A stretch of 64,000 nt of DNA, from NCBI GenBank assembly GCA_002412965.1, contig DHWB01000012.1, positions 17,697-81,696 on the forward strand, written 5' to 3'. The notes beneath the pieces are model-generated. The model was not told the origin of the DNA, made no database searches, and saw only the letters and a program-made list of their open reading frames with translations. Source of the DNA: Desulfomicrobium sp. UBA5193 (GTDB lineage Bacteria > Desulfobacterota > Desulfovibrionia > Desulfovibrionales > Desulfomicrobiaceae). Numbering within the stretch: the first letter of the stretch is position 1; every line of letters starts with the position of its first letter. The position numbers and the translations under genes were made by a program. Shown one piece after another: positions 35,585 through 44,145 of this stretch.

Positions 35585-36676
35585 ATGATGGAGATCATGA
35601 AAGCCTTGCACAATCCAGCCCTGCACGCTCCATCCTCCGGCCTGGCCGATCACGGCAGAATCGTTGGCGAGGCTTCGTCTTGCCTTGATTCCCTGCAGCT
35701 CGAACATCTGGAACGGGAATTCAGGTCCTGGGCCGAAGACTCCAAACGCGGCGACGTGGTCCTGTCCCGCAAGCGCATCCTGCTCATCTTTCTGCTCATC
35801 AGGCACACCGGGGCCAAGCTGCACGAAGTGCTGGAACTGGACCCCTTCACGGACATCGACCACGACCGCCTGATCGTCACCTTTGGCAGGTCCATGCCGC
35901 AGCAGACCAGATCCGTGCCCCTGGCAGACGCCCTGGCAGTGGAAATCAGGCGCCTTTTCGCAGACGAGGCCTTCCGCCAAGCCGTGGGGCGGAGCCTGGG
36001 CGTTGACCCGGCCTTTGTGCGCCGCAAATTCTATGAACGGGCCCAGGCCTGCGGTTTTCCCAAGAACTTGGGCAGTCCCGAGATGATCCGCAAATCGAGG
36101 GGAGTGGAGCTGATGCAGTCCAACATGCCCCTGCCCGCGGTGCAGTTGTACCTCGGGCACTCCACGCCCAATCTGACCTCGGCCTACGTGTCCTTTTCGG
36201 CAGAGGAGATCCGCACCATCACCTCCTCCTTCCTGCAGCGGGAGAGCCATCGCAAGACCAGCGCCCGCAACTCCTTTTTCGGCAAGATCACTGGCATACG
36301 CCCTGCCGACATCCAGGCCGCGGTGGAGCTCACCACCCTCGACGGTCACGTCATCTCCTCGGTCATTACCCTGGACAGCCTGAGCCGCCTCGGGCTCAAA
36401 GTCGGACGCTTGGCCACGGTGGAGGTCAAGGCGCCCTGGGTGAGCCTGTACAAGACCGAAACGGATCCCCTCTGCTCGGCCGAAAACCGCCTGCCCGGAG
36501 TCATCACCCGCATCACGCGCGGCCAGGTCAACACCGAATACGTGCTGCGCATCGGCCCGGACACGGACCTGTGCGTCGTAACCACGACGGACAGCCTGCG
36601 CCGGCTGGAATTGCAGGAAAAGGACACCGTCTGGGCCGTTTTCGGCAGCTATGCCACCATTCTACGGGTCGACTGA
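35585..36676 (+). CDS. tunR: TunR-type tungstate-responsive regulator (integrase-like plus TOBE domains)
   Basis: 363 aa. N-terminal two thirds resembles a tyrosine recombinase catalytic domain (RHTGAKLHEVLEL, VQLYLGHSTPNLTSAYVSF), followed by two tandem TOBE/Mop oxyanion-binding domains (about 238-300 and 303-363). This matches the TunR family of tungstate regulators described in sulfate reducers. The recombinase active site is compromised: the box I arginine is lysine (TGAKLHE) and the HxLR histidine is missing, so DNA binding without recombination is expected. A tupABC transporter, its expected target, lies about 8 kb away. Start could be 35585 or the ATG at 35597; ribosome sites are weak for both. 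Confidence 0.8.
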   Translation: MMEIMKALHNPALHAPSSGLADHGRIVGEASSCLDSLQLEHLEREFRSWAEDSKRGDVVLSRKRILLIFLLIRHTGAKLHEVLELDPFTDIDHDRLIVTFGRSMPQQTRSVPLADALAVEIRRLFADEAFRQAVGRSLGVDPAFVRRKFYERAQACGFPKNLGSPEMIRKSRGVELMQSNMPLPAVQLYLGHSTPNLTSAYVSFSAEEIRTITSSFLQRESHRKTSARNSFFGKITGIRPADIQAAVELTTLDGHVISSVITLDSLSRLGLKVGRLATVEVKAPWVSLYKTETDPLCSAENRLPGVITRITRGQVNTEYVLRIGPDTDLCVVTTTDSLRRLELQEKDTVWAVFGSYATILRVD

Positions 36677-36707
36677 CCCGCCTGACTGACTGAAAATTTC
36701 AAATGTC

Positions 36708-36850
36708 CAGGCTGCTTAAAAAATGATGAGATGCGCGGAGCAAAGAAAATCCAGGCCCGAAGCGTACGTGTGCCCACAAGGGTATTTTTGCATACGTGAG
36801 GGTCTGAATTTTCTGCCGTGACGAAGCAGATCTCCATTTTGGGGCAGCCT
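36708..36850. repeat. MITE-like palindromic repeat, copy C
   Basis: Same architecture as copies A and B: AGGCTGCTTAAAAAATGATG left end, AAAGAAAATCCAG, a centre sharing GAAGCGTACGTGTGCCC with copy A and GCATACGTGAGGGTCTG with copy B, and a diverged right end CCATTTTGGGGCAGCCT. Confidence 0.8.
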
Positions 36851-36888
36851 GCCAAGGTCATATCGTCTACACAGGAGACGCGCATTCC

Positions 36889-38184
36889 ATGAACGAAGCT
36901 CAGACGAGAGACCATTTCATCGAAATGAACGCCCGGGAATACGGCCCCCTGTTCAACTATATCAACTGGATCGACGAGGACAGCGCAAGGCAGGCAACCC
37001 AAAAGAGAGCTCGCCTCCTGGAGGTGCCCGGAATCGAGGTGTCGTGCCTGGGCACCAAGATCCATTACAGCCTCCTGTCACCGGGCTGCAGACAGTGCGC
37101 GGGCATGGCTTGGTCCTGCCTGTTCATCAGCGGCCGCTGCAATGGGCGCTGCTTCTACTGCCCCACCCCGCAAAACGTGGACGATCCGCCCATGTCCGGA
37201 AGCGTTCCGTTTCACCGCGCCCAGGACTACGCCGACTATGTCCGGTTTTTCGGGTTCCGAGGAGCGAGCGTCAGCGGCGGCGAACCATTCCTGGATTTCG
37301 AGAAGAGTCTCGACTACGTGCGCGCCCTGCGCCGTACCTGCGGTCCGGAACTGCACATCTGGCTCTACACCAACGGCATTCTGGTCACACAGGACAAGCT
37401 GCGCAGACTCGCGGAGGCCGGGCTGAACGAGATCCGCTTCGACATCGGTGCCACAAGCTATGACCTCAAATTCGCGCGTCAGGCGGCGGGCATCGTGTCC
37501 ACGGTCACCGTGGAAATCCCGGCCGTGCCTGAAGAAATCGAACACTTGCGTGCGTTGTTGCCCGAACTGTCCGCAGCCGGCGTTTCCCACCTGAACCTGC
37601 ACCAGCTCCGCCTCACCCCGCACAATGCGAGGCATCTGCTGGAGCATGACTACACCTACGTCCACGGCCCCAAGGTCACGGTCCTGGAGTCGGAACTGTG
37701 CGCCCTGGAACTGGTCGCCCACGCAGCCATGCACTCCCTTCCCCTGGCCATCAACTACTGCTCCTTTGTCTACAAGCACCGCTTCCAGGCGGCGGCCAGC
37801 CGGGAGCGGTTCGGAGCGCATGTCCTTGATGGCGGCGAAGCGCTGACAGGCAGCGGCCACATCCGCAGCCAGGCTGCCGGAGGACAGGAACCAGACGCGC
37901 CAGCCTTGGGCTTGGAACCGGCCGCATCGTCATCCGACCGGGAAACCCGGCCTGTCTACTGGGCCGCCTTTGTTCGCCCCCACATGAGGCCGAAGTTTCC
38001 GCACAGAACCATACCCATCTCGGCAGATTTCGAGGTCATTGTGGAACGGCATCCAGCCCAGGCGTTCCGCAACCTGGACAACATGTCCGCGCCCATGCCG
38101 GACCCGGCCATGGCCGGCCTCTATCCGCCCAGCCTGGATGAATCTTGCGAATGGATCACGCCCGGCCTTGGTGTGTACTTTTAA
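36889..38184 (+). CDS. Radical SAM protein with extra cysteines
   Basis: 431 aa. The [4Fe-4S]-SAM motif CX3CX2C is at residues 84, 88, 91 (CNGRCFYC), followed by SVSGGEPFLDFE and a TIM-barrel pattern (LHIWLYTNGIL, EIRFDIGA). Three further cysteines just upstream (67, 70, 77) could hold an extra metal or cluster. The C-terminal region past about residue 310 is low-similarity and Ala/Gly-rich. Similar to activase/pyruvate-formate-lyase-activating-like proteins of anaerobes, substrate unknown. Start ATG has AGGAG 11 nt upstream. Followed by a lipoprotein gene in the same direction. Confidence 0.85.
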   Translation: MNEAQTRDHFIEMNAREYGPLFNYINWIDEDSARQATQKRARLLEVPGIEVSCLGTKIHYSLLSPGCRQCAGMAWSCLFISGRCNGRCFYCPTPQNVDDPPMSGSVPFHRAQDYADYVRFFGFRGASVSGGEPFLDFEKSLDYVRALRRTCGPELHIWLYTNGILVTQDKLRRLAEAGLNEIRFDIGATSYDLKFARQAAGIVSTVTVEIPAVPEEIEHLRALLPELSAAGVSHLNLHQLRLTPHNARHLLEHDYTYVHGPKVTVLESELCALELVAHAAMHSLPLAINYCSFVYKHRFQAAASRERFGAHVLDGGEALTGSGHIRSQAAGGQEPDAPALGLEPAASSSDRETRPVYWAAFVRPHMRPKFPHRTIPISADFEVIVERHPAQAFRNLDNMSAPMPDPAMAGLYPPSLDESCEWITPGLGVYF

Positions 38185-38229
38185 ACTTCCGCGACTTAAT
38201 ATCTTGAAGAGATAATCATGGAGGGCCAC

Positions 38230-38856
38230 ATGAAACCGCATATTTTCCTCAAGACAGCGCTGCACGCGACTCTTTTGATCGCGATTGCGCTTTGGGCCGG
38301 ATGCGCCCATGCGCCGTTTACGGATCGGTTCAACCCCGAAACCAACGAGGCAACCCTCTGGGGCTCCGAAACCATCCCCCTGGATCCGGGCTGGCGCCTC
38401 ATTGGCGTGGAAAAAATCAATCTCCGTGGACAGATCTGGAACTCCTTCCTCGTTCCAATCGACGAGGTGCAAACCATGATCCTGGTCCGGGGAGAAGAAA
38501 AGGAGCCGTCGATCCTGCTCTTGTCGAGAGTTATCAAAACCAGACAAACCGAGATATTCACGTACCTGGGCGGGGCCAAGACAATCCTCGGCGACCGCCC
38601 CTACCGGGAGAACATGTACGGACTCTCCTCGGACACATCGGACCCGGAATACCGGCGCTATCTGGAAAGAGTGAGCGCCGCCGGGATATCCCTGGCCCCA
38701 GGCTACCGCGTGCGGGTCCTAGACAGGCTGCCGCATGACACCGTCATGGTGCGCGTCATGGAACTGACCCCCGGCAACGTGACCTCCACCCTGCCCTCCT
38801 ATGGACAAATGTACCCGCAGGAGATTCAGGAACTGATCCGGCGACGCTTCGACTAG
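38230..38856 (+). CDS. Hypothetical lipoprotein
   Basis: 208 aa from the ATG at 38230 with GGAGGG ahead; the ATG at 38218 is less well placed. Signal peptide with lipobox LWAGC (Cys about residue 22). The mature part includes TEIFTYLGGAKTILGDRPYRE and a C-terminal basic tail. No family recognised. Lies 45 bp after the radical SAM gene. Confidence 0.75.
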   Translation: MKPHIFLKTALHATLLIAIALWAGCAHAPFTDRFNPETNEATLWGSETIPLDPGWRLIGVEKINLRGQIWNSFLVPIDEVQTMILVRGEEKEPSILLLSRVIKTRQTEIFTYLGGAKTILGDRPYRENMYGLSSDTSDPEYRRYLERVSAAGISLAPGYRVRVLDRLPHDTVMVRVMELTPGNVTSTLPSYGQMYPQEIQELIRRRFD

Positions 38857-38907
38857 AAGCATGGCTCGAAAATCCGCACGGATGCCTCAAGGGGGCTGAC
38901 TTCAAGG

Positions 38908-38936
38908 TTGACAGTGAGCCCCCCTTTCCCTAAAAG
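38908..38936 (+). promoter_or_regulatory. Promoter of tRNA-Asn copy 2
   Basis: TTGACA at 38908-38913, 17-bp spacer, TAAAAG at 38931-38936, 18 bp before the tRNA. Confidence 0.75.
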
Positions 38937-38953
38937 CGCCTTCTGGCTCCTGT

Positions 38954-39029
38954 TCCCCGGTAGCTCAGCTGGCAGAGCAGGTGGCTGTTAACCACCGTGT
39001 CGGCAGTTCAAATCTGTCCCGGGGAGCCA
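38954..39029 (+). tRNA. tRNA-Asn (GUU), copy 2
   Basis: 76 nt including CCA, identical in sequence to copy 1. Own promoter and terminator. Confidence 0.97.
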
Positions 39030-39049
39030 CCAAATTTCCGGCCCATGCG

Positions 39050-39088
39050 GCAACAAAAACCCTTGAATCTTCGAGGGTTTTTTGTTGC
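39050..39088 (+). terminator. Terminator of tRNA-Asn copy 2
   Basis: Stem GCAACAAAAACCCT / AGGGTTTTTTGTTGC with a short interior loop; U-rich right arm. Confidence 0.8.
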
Positions 39089-39186
39089 CTTTCGCCATGC
39101 GGCCAGACGCATGTACTGCCGGACATCAAACCCTTGAAGCCATCCTTGCCGCCACTTCAGCATCTGAACGTGGAATAAGACAGGAC

Positions 39187-39221
39187 AAAAAAACGGCGCG
39201 AAACCCGAAGGTTCGCGCCGT
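39187..39221 (-). terminator. Terminator of trxB
   Basis: Minus-strand stem ACGGCGCGAA / TTCGCGCCGT followed by seven T, just beyond the trxB stop. Confidence 0.9.
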
Positions 39222-39247
39222 AAAGCGTGTTCCAACGTCGCCTGCGG

Positions 39248-40195
39248 CTATTTGCGCGCGGCCTGGGCCTTGCGCATCTCCACGTAATGGGCGGCGGCCA
39301 GGGCGGCCACGCAACCGTCGGCCGCAGCCAGGACGATCTGGTTGGCGTACTTCTGACGCATGTCACCCACCGCGAAAATACCGGGCAGGCTGGTCTCGCA
39401 TTTCTCGTCGGTGATGACGTAGCCTGCGGCATTCATCTTCACGCCGGCCGGGACCAGTCCGTTGTTGGGCCGAAAGCCGACAAAGATGAAGACTCCGTCG
39501 GTTGTGATGTGCCGCGCCTCTTCCGTCTGCACGTTCTTGACGTTGATCCCGGTCACGCCCTGGTCATCCGCGACGATGTCCGTGAGCACGGAATTCAGCA
39601 CCAGCGTGATGCGCGGTTCGGCAAAAACTCTCTGCTGCAGGATGCGGCTACCGCGAAATTCATCCCGGCGATGAACCAGATAAACCTGCGTGCAGATTTT
39701 GGACAGATACAACGCGTCTTCAAGGGCCGTGTCCCCGCCGCCGACAACGACCACGGTCTTGCCCCGGAAGAAGAATCCGTCGCAGGTCGCGCAGTAGGAC
39801 ACCCCTTTGCCGTAGTGTTCCATCTCGCCGGGTACGCCCAGCTTGCGGGCCGATCCGCCGGCGGCGAGAATGATCGCGTGGGAGTGCATGCGGGTGCCGT
39901 CGGACAGGACCACCTCATGATAATCCACGCCCGGCTCGACGCGCACGACCTCACTCTCCCGAATGTCCAGATTGTAGCGTTTGGCGTGATTCAAGAACTT
40001 TTCGCACAGCTCGAAGCCTCCAATCTCTTCGATGCCGGGATAATTCTCCACATCCTTGGTCAGGGCGATCTGGCCGCCAGGCATGCCCTTTTCCACCAAA
40101 ACGGCGTTCAGCGCCGCGCGCATGGCATAGATACCGGCCGAAAGCCCGGCCGGACCTCCGCCGACAATGACCAGATCATACATAACTTTTTCCAA
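39248..40195 (-). CDS. trxB: Thioredoxin reductase
   Basis: 315 aa, FAD- and NAD(P)H-binding flavoenzyme. GGGPAGLSAG near the N-terminus, redox-active CATC around residue 138, second dinucleotide site VVVVGGGDTALEDA, and GIFAVGDMRQKYANQI for FAD near the end. The nucleotide-binding segment VHRRDEFRGSRI lies between. Start could be the ATG four codons later (MYDLVIV). No thioredoxin gene adjacent. Followed by a clear terminator. Confidence 0.95.
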   Translation of the reverse strand: MEKVMYDLVIVGGGPAGLSAGIYAMRAALNAVLVEKGMPGGQIALTKDVENYPGIEEIGGFELCEKFLNHAKRYNLDIRESEVVRVEPGVDYHEVVLSDGTRMHSHAIILAAGGSARKLGVPGEMEHYGKGVSYCATCDGFFFRGKTVVVVGGGDTALEDALYLSKICTQVYLVHRRDEFRGSRILQQRVFAEPRITLVLNSVLTDIVADDQGVTGINVKNVQTEEARHITTDGVFIFVGFRPNNGLVPAGVKMNAAGYVITDEKCETSLPGIFAVGDMRQKYANQIVLAAADGCVAALAAAHYVEMRKAQAARK

Positions 40196-40224
40196 GATAT
40201 TCTCCTTTAAGACGCCAAGTCTGC

Positions 40225-42645
40225 TCAGACCTTTTCCTGTTTATCTTCATCCTTGCCAAAATTGGCCATGCCTTGGGCGAGATCCTTCAGTCTCTGGTCC
40301 ACCAGGGCATAAATGCTTCCCTTGGGATACGCTCCATCCTTCTTGCGCATTCCGGCCTTCTCCCCGGTCAAGAGCTCTATGCCCTGTTCGATGCTGGCCA
40401 CTGACCAGACATGGAAGCGCCCTTCACGCACGGCTTCCACGACTTCGGTTTTGAGCATGAGATCCTTGACGTTTGCCGCGGGGATGAGCACGCCCTGCTC
40501 CCCGGTCAGGCCCTTGGCCTTGCAGCAGGTGTAAAACCCCTCGATCTTGTAATTCACCCCGCCGATGGCCTGCACCTCGCCGTTCTGGTTGACCGAGCCG
40601 GTCACGGCGATGCCCTGCTTGATGGGCACGTTCGCCAGGCTTGAGAGCAGGGCATACATCTCCGTGGACGAGGCGCTATCGCCATCCACGCCGGAGTAGC
40701 TCTGCTCGAAGGCGATGGAGGCGCTCACGGCCAAGGGCTTGTCCTGGGCGAACATCTTGCGCAGATATCCGCCGAGGATGAACACGCCCTTGTTGTGGGT
40801 GCTCCCCGAAAGCTCGGCCTCGCGCTCGATGTTGATGATCCCGGCCTTGCCCATGGAGGTGGCGGCCGTGATCCGGCTGGGCTTGCCGAACATCATGTCG
40901 CCCATGCTGTACACTGCCAAGCCGTTGATCTGCCCGACCTTGACCCCGTCCGTGTCGATCATGATCGAGCCGCGGTCAATCATATCCTGAATCTTTTCCT
41001 CGATGAGGCTCGAACGATGGATGCGGGCCCCCAGGGCGTGGCTCACGTCATCTCCATGAACCATGCCCCGGCCGTCCTGCTCGGCGAAATAATCGGCCTC
41101 CATGAGCACGTCGGTCAGCTTGGGAAAGGATGCGGCCATCTTTTCCTGCCGTCCGCCCATGCGCACGGCCTCTTCCACCAGAGCCGCAACGGCCGAGCGG
41201 TCAAAAGGCCGCAAACCGTGCTGGGCGCATTGCGTACGGATAAAACGGGCAAACTGGGCCACGGACTCGGCGGTGTTGTCCATGGTGGAGTCGAAATCCG
41301 CCCGGACCTTGAAGATCTTGGGCACGTCTTCGTCGTAGTGCTGCAGCAGGTGGTAAATGTAGGTGTCGGCCAGGATGATGACCTTGATGTCCATCTCGAT
41401 GGGTTCGGGCTTCATGGACGACGTGGTGAACAGATAAAAGGGGTCGTAGGTCTGCATCTCCATCTTGCGGCTCTTGAGCGCCCGCTTGAGGGATTGCCAC
41501 ACCCCCGGCTCCATGATGGCGTCGAGCAGATTCAGGACCAGATATCCGCCATTGGCGCGCACAAACGACCCGGCCTTGATGCGGGAAAAATCCGTGCGCC
41601 ACACTCCGCTGCGGTCCACGATACGCTCGATGCTGCCGAAGAGGTTGCGATAGGTGGGATACTCTTCGATGATCACGGGGGGACCGTGCTGCTCGCCGTT
41701 ATCGACCAGCACGTTGACCGCGTACTGTTCAAAGGGATCGCCCACGGGCATTTGCGGCGGCCGCTCCTGATTGAAGAAGATGGCGACATTGTCGACCATG
41801 TCGTCGATCATGTGCTGAAAATACGCATCCAGCTCGGCACAGGCGAAATCCTGCTTGAGCGGGTTGATAAGGCCTTCGGCCAGATTGGAAAACATGATCT
41901 TGTCCGCCTGCCTGTTCTTTTCCTGAATTTCCTTTTGCAGCCCGCGAATCTGCAAAAAAATGGAATCGATTTCGATCTTGATCTCCACATGCTTGGCCTT
42001 GATGCGCTCGAACTCGTCCTTCGGAAAACGGCCATTCTCGACCATCTGCTCCAGTTTCAGAACGGGAGTGGGGTCGCCGTCGACCACGGGCATGACCTCC
42101 GGCGGCTGCCCCTGCCTGCCCTGAAAGGTGACCAGGGCGAACCCGGCCTCCTTGACCCGCTTTTCCAGATTCATGAAAAAACTTGCGGTCTTTTTTTCGT
42201 AGGTCTCGTTGATCTCGTTCTTGCGAGACAGATATTCCGGGCTCTCAAAGAGCTTGGGCACCTCTTTTTTAAGCTCCTCGACGAGGCCCTGCATCTTCTT
42301 TTTGAGCTTTTCGCCAAGGCCCGCCCCCAGACGAACCAGGATTGGCGCTTCGGGATCCTTGAAATTGTTCAGGTAGCAGAGGTCTCCAGGGCTTTCACCG
42401 TTCTGCACGACCTTGGACAGAACCTTCTTGACCGCGTCCATGCGGCCGGTGCCGGAAACTCCGGTGACCAGGATATTGTAGCCGGGCCTGCGGATGCCGG
42501 TGCCAAACATGAGCGCGTCCACGCCCCGTTTCTGCCCAAGAATCTCATCCAGCGGCTCCAACTCGTCGGTGGTTTCAAAAGGGAGGGTGGCGGTATCGAG
42601 GGTCCACCGCAGCGCATCGGGAGTCAGTTGTTTCGCGTCACTCAT
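40225..42645 (-). CDS. Lon-like (LonB/YcbZ-type) ATP-dependent protease
   Basis: 806 aa from the ATG at 42645. N-terminal AAA-like region, long helical insert (about 130-300), and C-terminal Lon protease domain with catalytic Ser in VDGDSASST (about residue 655) and Lys in GGVNYKIEGF (about 698), 43 residues apart as in Lon. The Walker A equivalent is degenerate (GVSGTGRM in place of GxxGxGK[ST]), as in YcbZ-like proteins, so ATP hydrolysis is doubtful. Overlaps the Hsp20 gene by 8 bp, suggesting the chaperone and protease work together. 30 bp upstream of trxB in the same direction. Confidence 0.9.
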   Translation of the reverse strand: MSDAKQLTPDALRWTLDTATLPFETTDELEPLDEILGQKRGVDALMFGTGIRRPGYNILVTGVSGTGRMDAVKKVLSKVVQNGESPGDLCYLNNFKDPEAPILVRLGAGLGEKLKKKMQGLVEELKKEVPKLFESPEYLSRKNEINETYEKKTASFFMNLEKRVKEAGFALVTFQGRQGQPPEVMPVVDGDPTPVLKLEQMVENGRFPKDEFERIKAKHVEIKIEIDSIFLQIRGLQKEIQEKNRQADKIMFSNLAEGLINPLKQDFACAELDAYFQHMIDDMVDNVAIFFNQERPPQMPVGDPFEQYAVNVLVDNGEQHGPPVIIEEYPTYRNLFGSIERIVDRSGVWRTDFSRIKAGSFVRANGGYLVLNLLDAIMEPGVWQSLKRALKSRKMEMQTYDPFYLFTTSSMKPEPIEMDIKVIILADTYIYHLLQHYDEDVPKIFKVRADFDSTMDNTAESVAQFARFIRTQCAQHGLRPFDRSAVAALVEEAVRMGGRQEKMAASFPKLTDVLMEADYFAEQDGRGMVHGDDVSHALGARIHRSSLIEEKIQDMIDRGSIMIDTDGVKVGQINGLAVYSMGDMMFGKPSRITAATSMGKAGIINIEREAELSGSTHNKGVFILGGYLRKMFAQDKPLAVSASIAFEQSYSGVDGDSASSTEMYALLSSLANVPIKQGIAVTGSVNQNGEVQAIGGVNYKIEGFYTCCKAKGLTGEQGVLIPAANVKDLMLKTEVVEAVREGRFHVWSVASIEQGIELLTGEKAGMRKKDGAYPKGSIYALVDQRLKDLAQGMANFGKDEDKQEKV

Positions 42646-43096
42646 TACTGCCTCGCTCGTGGTTGTGCTCGCCCATGCGGACCGGGACCAGAGTGCAGTC
42701 CGCGCATTTGGGCAAAACGATTCGCAGCACCCCTTCCGCATAGCTGGCGCTGACCCGCTCCGCATGGACGGGGGAAGTCAGGCGGATGGTGCTGGAAAAA
42801 CCGTGCCGGGAAATGGTCCGGCTCTGCTCGTCCGTGCGTTTCTCCACCTTCTGTCCGGCAATGGACAGGCGGTTGCCGGAGACCGAGACCTTGATGGAGC
42901 GTGGATCGAGATTGGGGATATGGACCGTGACAAAAATGGCATCCTCCTCGCTCACAACCCGCACATCGGGCTCGCAGCTCAGCAGACGCAGATCCATGGG
43001 ACTGCAGAAATCGCGCACAAAGGAATCGAAAAGCTCTTCCATGTCCTCTTTGAGCTTTCCAAGTTCGGCGCGGTGCCACAAATGAAGATCGGACAT
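42638..43096 (-). CDS. Hsp20/alpha-crystallin small heat shock protein
   Basis: 152 aa from the ATG at 43096. Alpha-crystallin domain about residues 45-135, containing PDVRVVSEEDAIFVTVHIPNLD (start of the domain), SIKVSVSGNRLSIAG and the AxxxxGVLRIVLPK signature (SYAEGVLRIVLPK). Prevents aggregation of unfolded proteins. Translationally coupled to the Lon-like protease downstream. Confidence 0.92.
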   Translation of the reverse strand: MSDLHLWHRAELGKLKEDMEELFDSFVRDFCSPMDLRLLSCEPDVRVVSEEDAIFVTVHIPNLDPRSIKVSVSGNRLSIAGQKVEKRTDEQSRTISRHGFSSTIRLTSPVHAERVSASYAEGVLRIVLPKCADCTLVPVRMGEHNHERGSNE

Positions 43097-43131
43097 AATT
43101 CCCCTCCGCTTCAAAACCCCGGGAAGGTCAA

Positions 43132-44037
43132 TCAGATTCCTGAAAAAAACGTCGTGTACGAAATGTTTCCAGGATCGCCAATACAATGAATATCACTCTG
43201 CACGGCCGTCCGGTCAAGTGCGGTGTGAAGGTTGGCGGTGATGTCGGTGCGAAGTTGCGGAAGTCCGGAAAGACGCTGGGCATGATCGAAGTCAACGATC
43301 AAAAGCCGCGCATGAGGGTAACTTTGAGAAAACATTGAAGAAGCGTAGCGCCTGGAGTGCGGGGTCCGCAGCGCGCCGGAGCGTTCAAGCACGCCCCGGA
43401 CCCAGGCCGCGGCTGTGGCTTCATCCGCCAGCCATCGCTCGAGCTCGCCCATGCGCCAGGCAATGCCGCCTCGGCCGCGCAAACGCAGATCTCCATCCGT
43501 GTAACGACGGAGCAGAAAAAAAACGGCCTCGCCTTGCGCGGAGAGGGCGACAAGGTCGACCCGGCCCGAAGGCAACGGAGCGTCTACGGCCAGGACGCAG
43601 GGATGGCGGAGGAAAAGCCGGTCCAGGATCGCCTGCCGCCGGTCCGTGTGCCGGCAGGCCCTGCGCCGGACATGCCCATAGTGGCTGGCGAGCTCCGCAA
43701 GGTTCTGAACCAGCTTCGGCTGCGGGGCGGCCCCGGCATCGCCGAGCACCGTCCGCGCTCCGGGATGGGACAGCAGGAGATGTTCAGGATCAATGTGGCA
43801 CTGCAGGGCCGCTCCCCGCAGCCGCACCTGCGCGAACTCGTTGCCGCGCAGACGCATCGTGACCTCGGACTCATCGACACGCGGGACAGCTTCGGGGTCG
43901 GAAACGATTCGCTCCCACCAGCTCTCCCGCTCCATGCTCAGTGTGTTGCAATGCTGGCACACGTCGCGCCAAGCCGGGGGCGAGGCCGGAGCTTCAGCCG
44001 AAAGGATAGGGGATGAGTTCTGGTCCGACACGCCCAT
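43132..44037 (-). CDS. Hypothetical protein, possible nuclease-like fold
   Basis: About 301 aa from the ATG at 44037 (AAGGA just upstream; a GTG two codons later and an ATG at 44070 are alternatives). No family recognised. A central segment, SGRVDLVALSAQGEAVFFLLRRY, has the D-x(n)-[E/F]xxR arrangement seen in degenerate PD-(D/E)XK folds, but the lysine is absent and this is weak. Arginine-rich. Lies between tupC and hsp20 on the same strand. Confidence 0.6.
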   Translation of the reverse strand: MGVSDQNSSPILSAEAPASPPAWRDVCQHCNTLSMERESWWERIVSDPEAVPRVDESEVTMRLRGNEFAQVRLRGAALQCHIDPEHLLLSHPGARTVLGDAGAAPQPKLVQNLAELASHYGHVRRRACRHTDRRQAILDRLFLRHPCVLAVDAPLPSGRVDLVALSAQGEAVFFLLRRYTDGDLRLRGRGGIAWRMGELERWLADEATAAAWVRGVLERSGALRTPHSRRYASSMFSQSYPHARLLIVDFDHAQRLSGLPQLRTDITANLHTALDRTAVQSDIHCIGDPGNISYTTFFSGI

Positions 44038-44145
44038 TGTCCTTGAATTAAATATGGGATGGGTGCTCATTGAGGCCGGTGTCACACGCGGCAGATCGCT
44101 CGCGATGGGAAATAGACGGTAGGAAACGACACAAAGTCCATGCTG

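Noticed and set aside
35585..36676. Integrase of a mobile island next to tRNA-Asn
   Set aside because: Catalytic Arg and His are not conserved and two TOBE domains are fused, so a TunR-type regulator is the better call; no other phage or island genes present.
40795..42753. Long open frames opposite real genes (here 652 codons opposite the Lon-like gene; others opposite nrdD, qrcB, proB, obg, REC-GGDEF)
   Set aside because: Shadow frames of GC-rich genes; no recognisable domains, wrong composition, while the opposite strand has clear family motifs.
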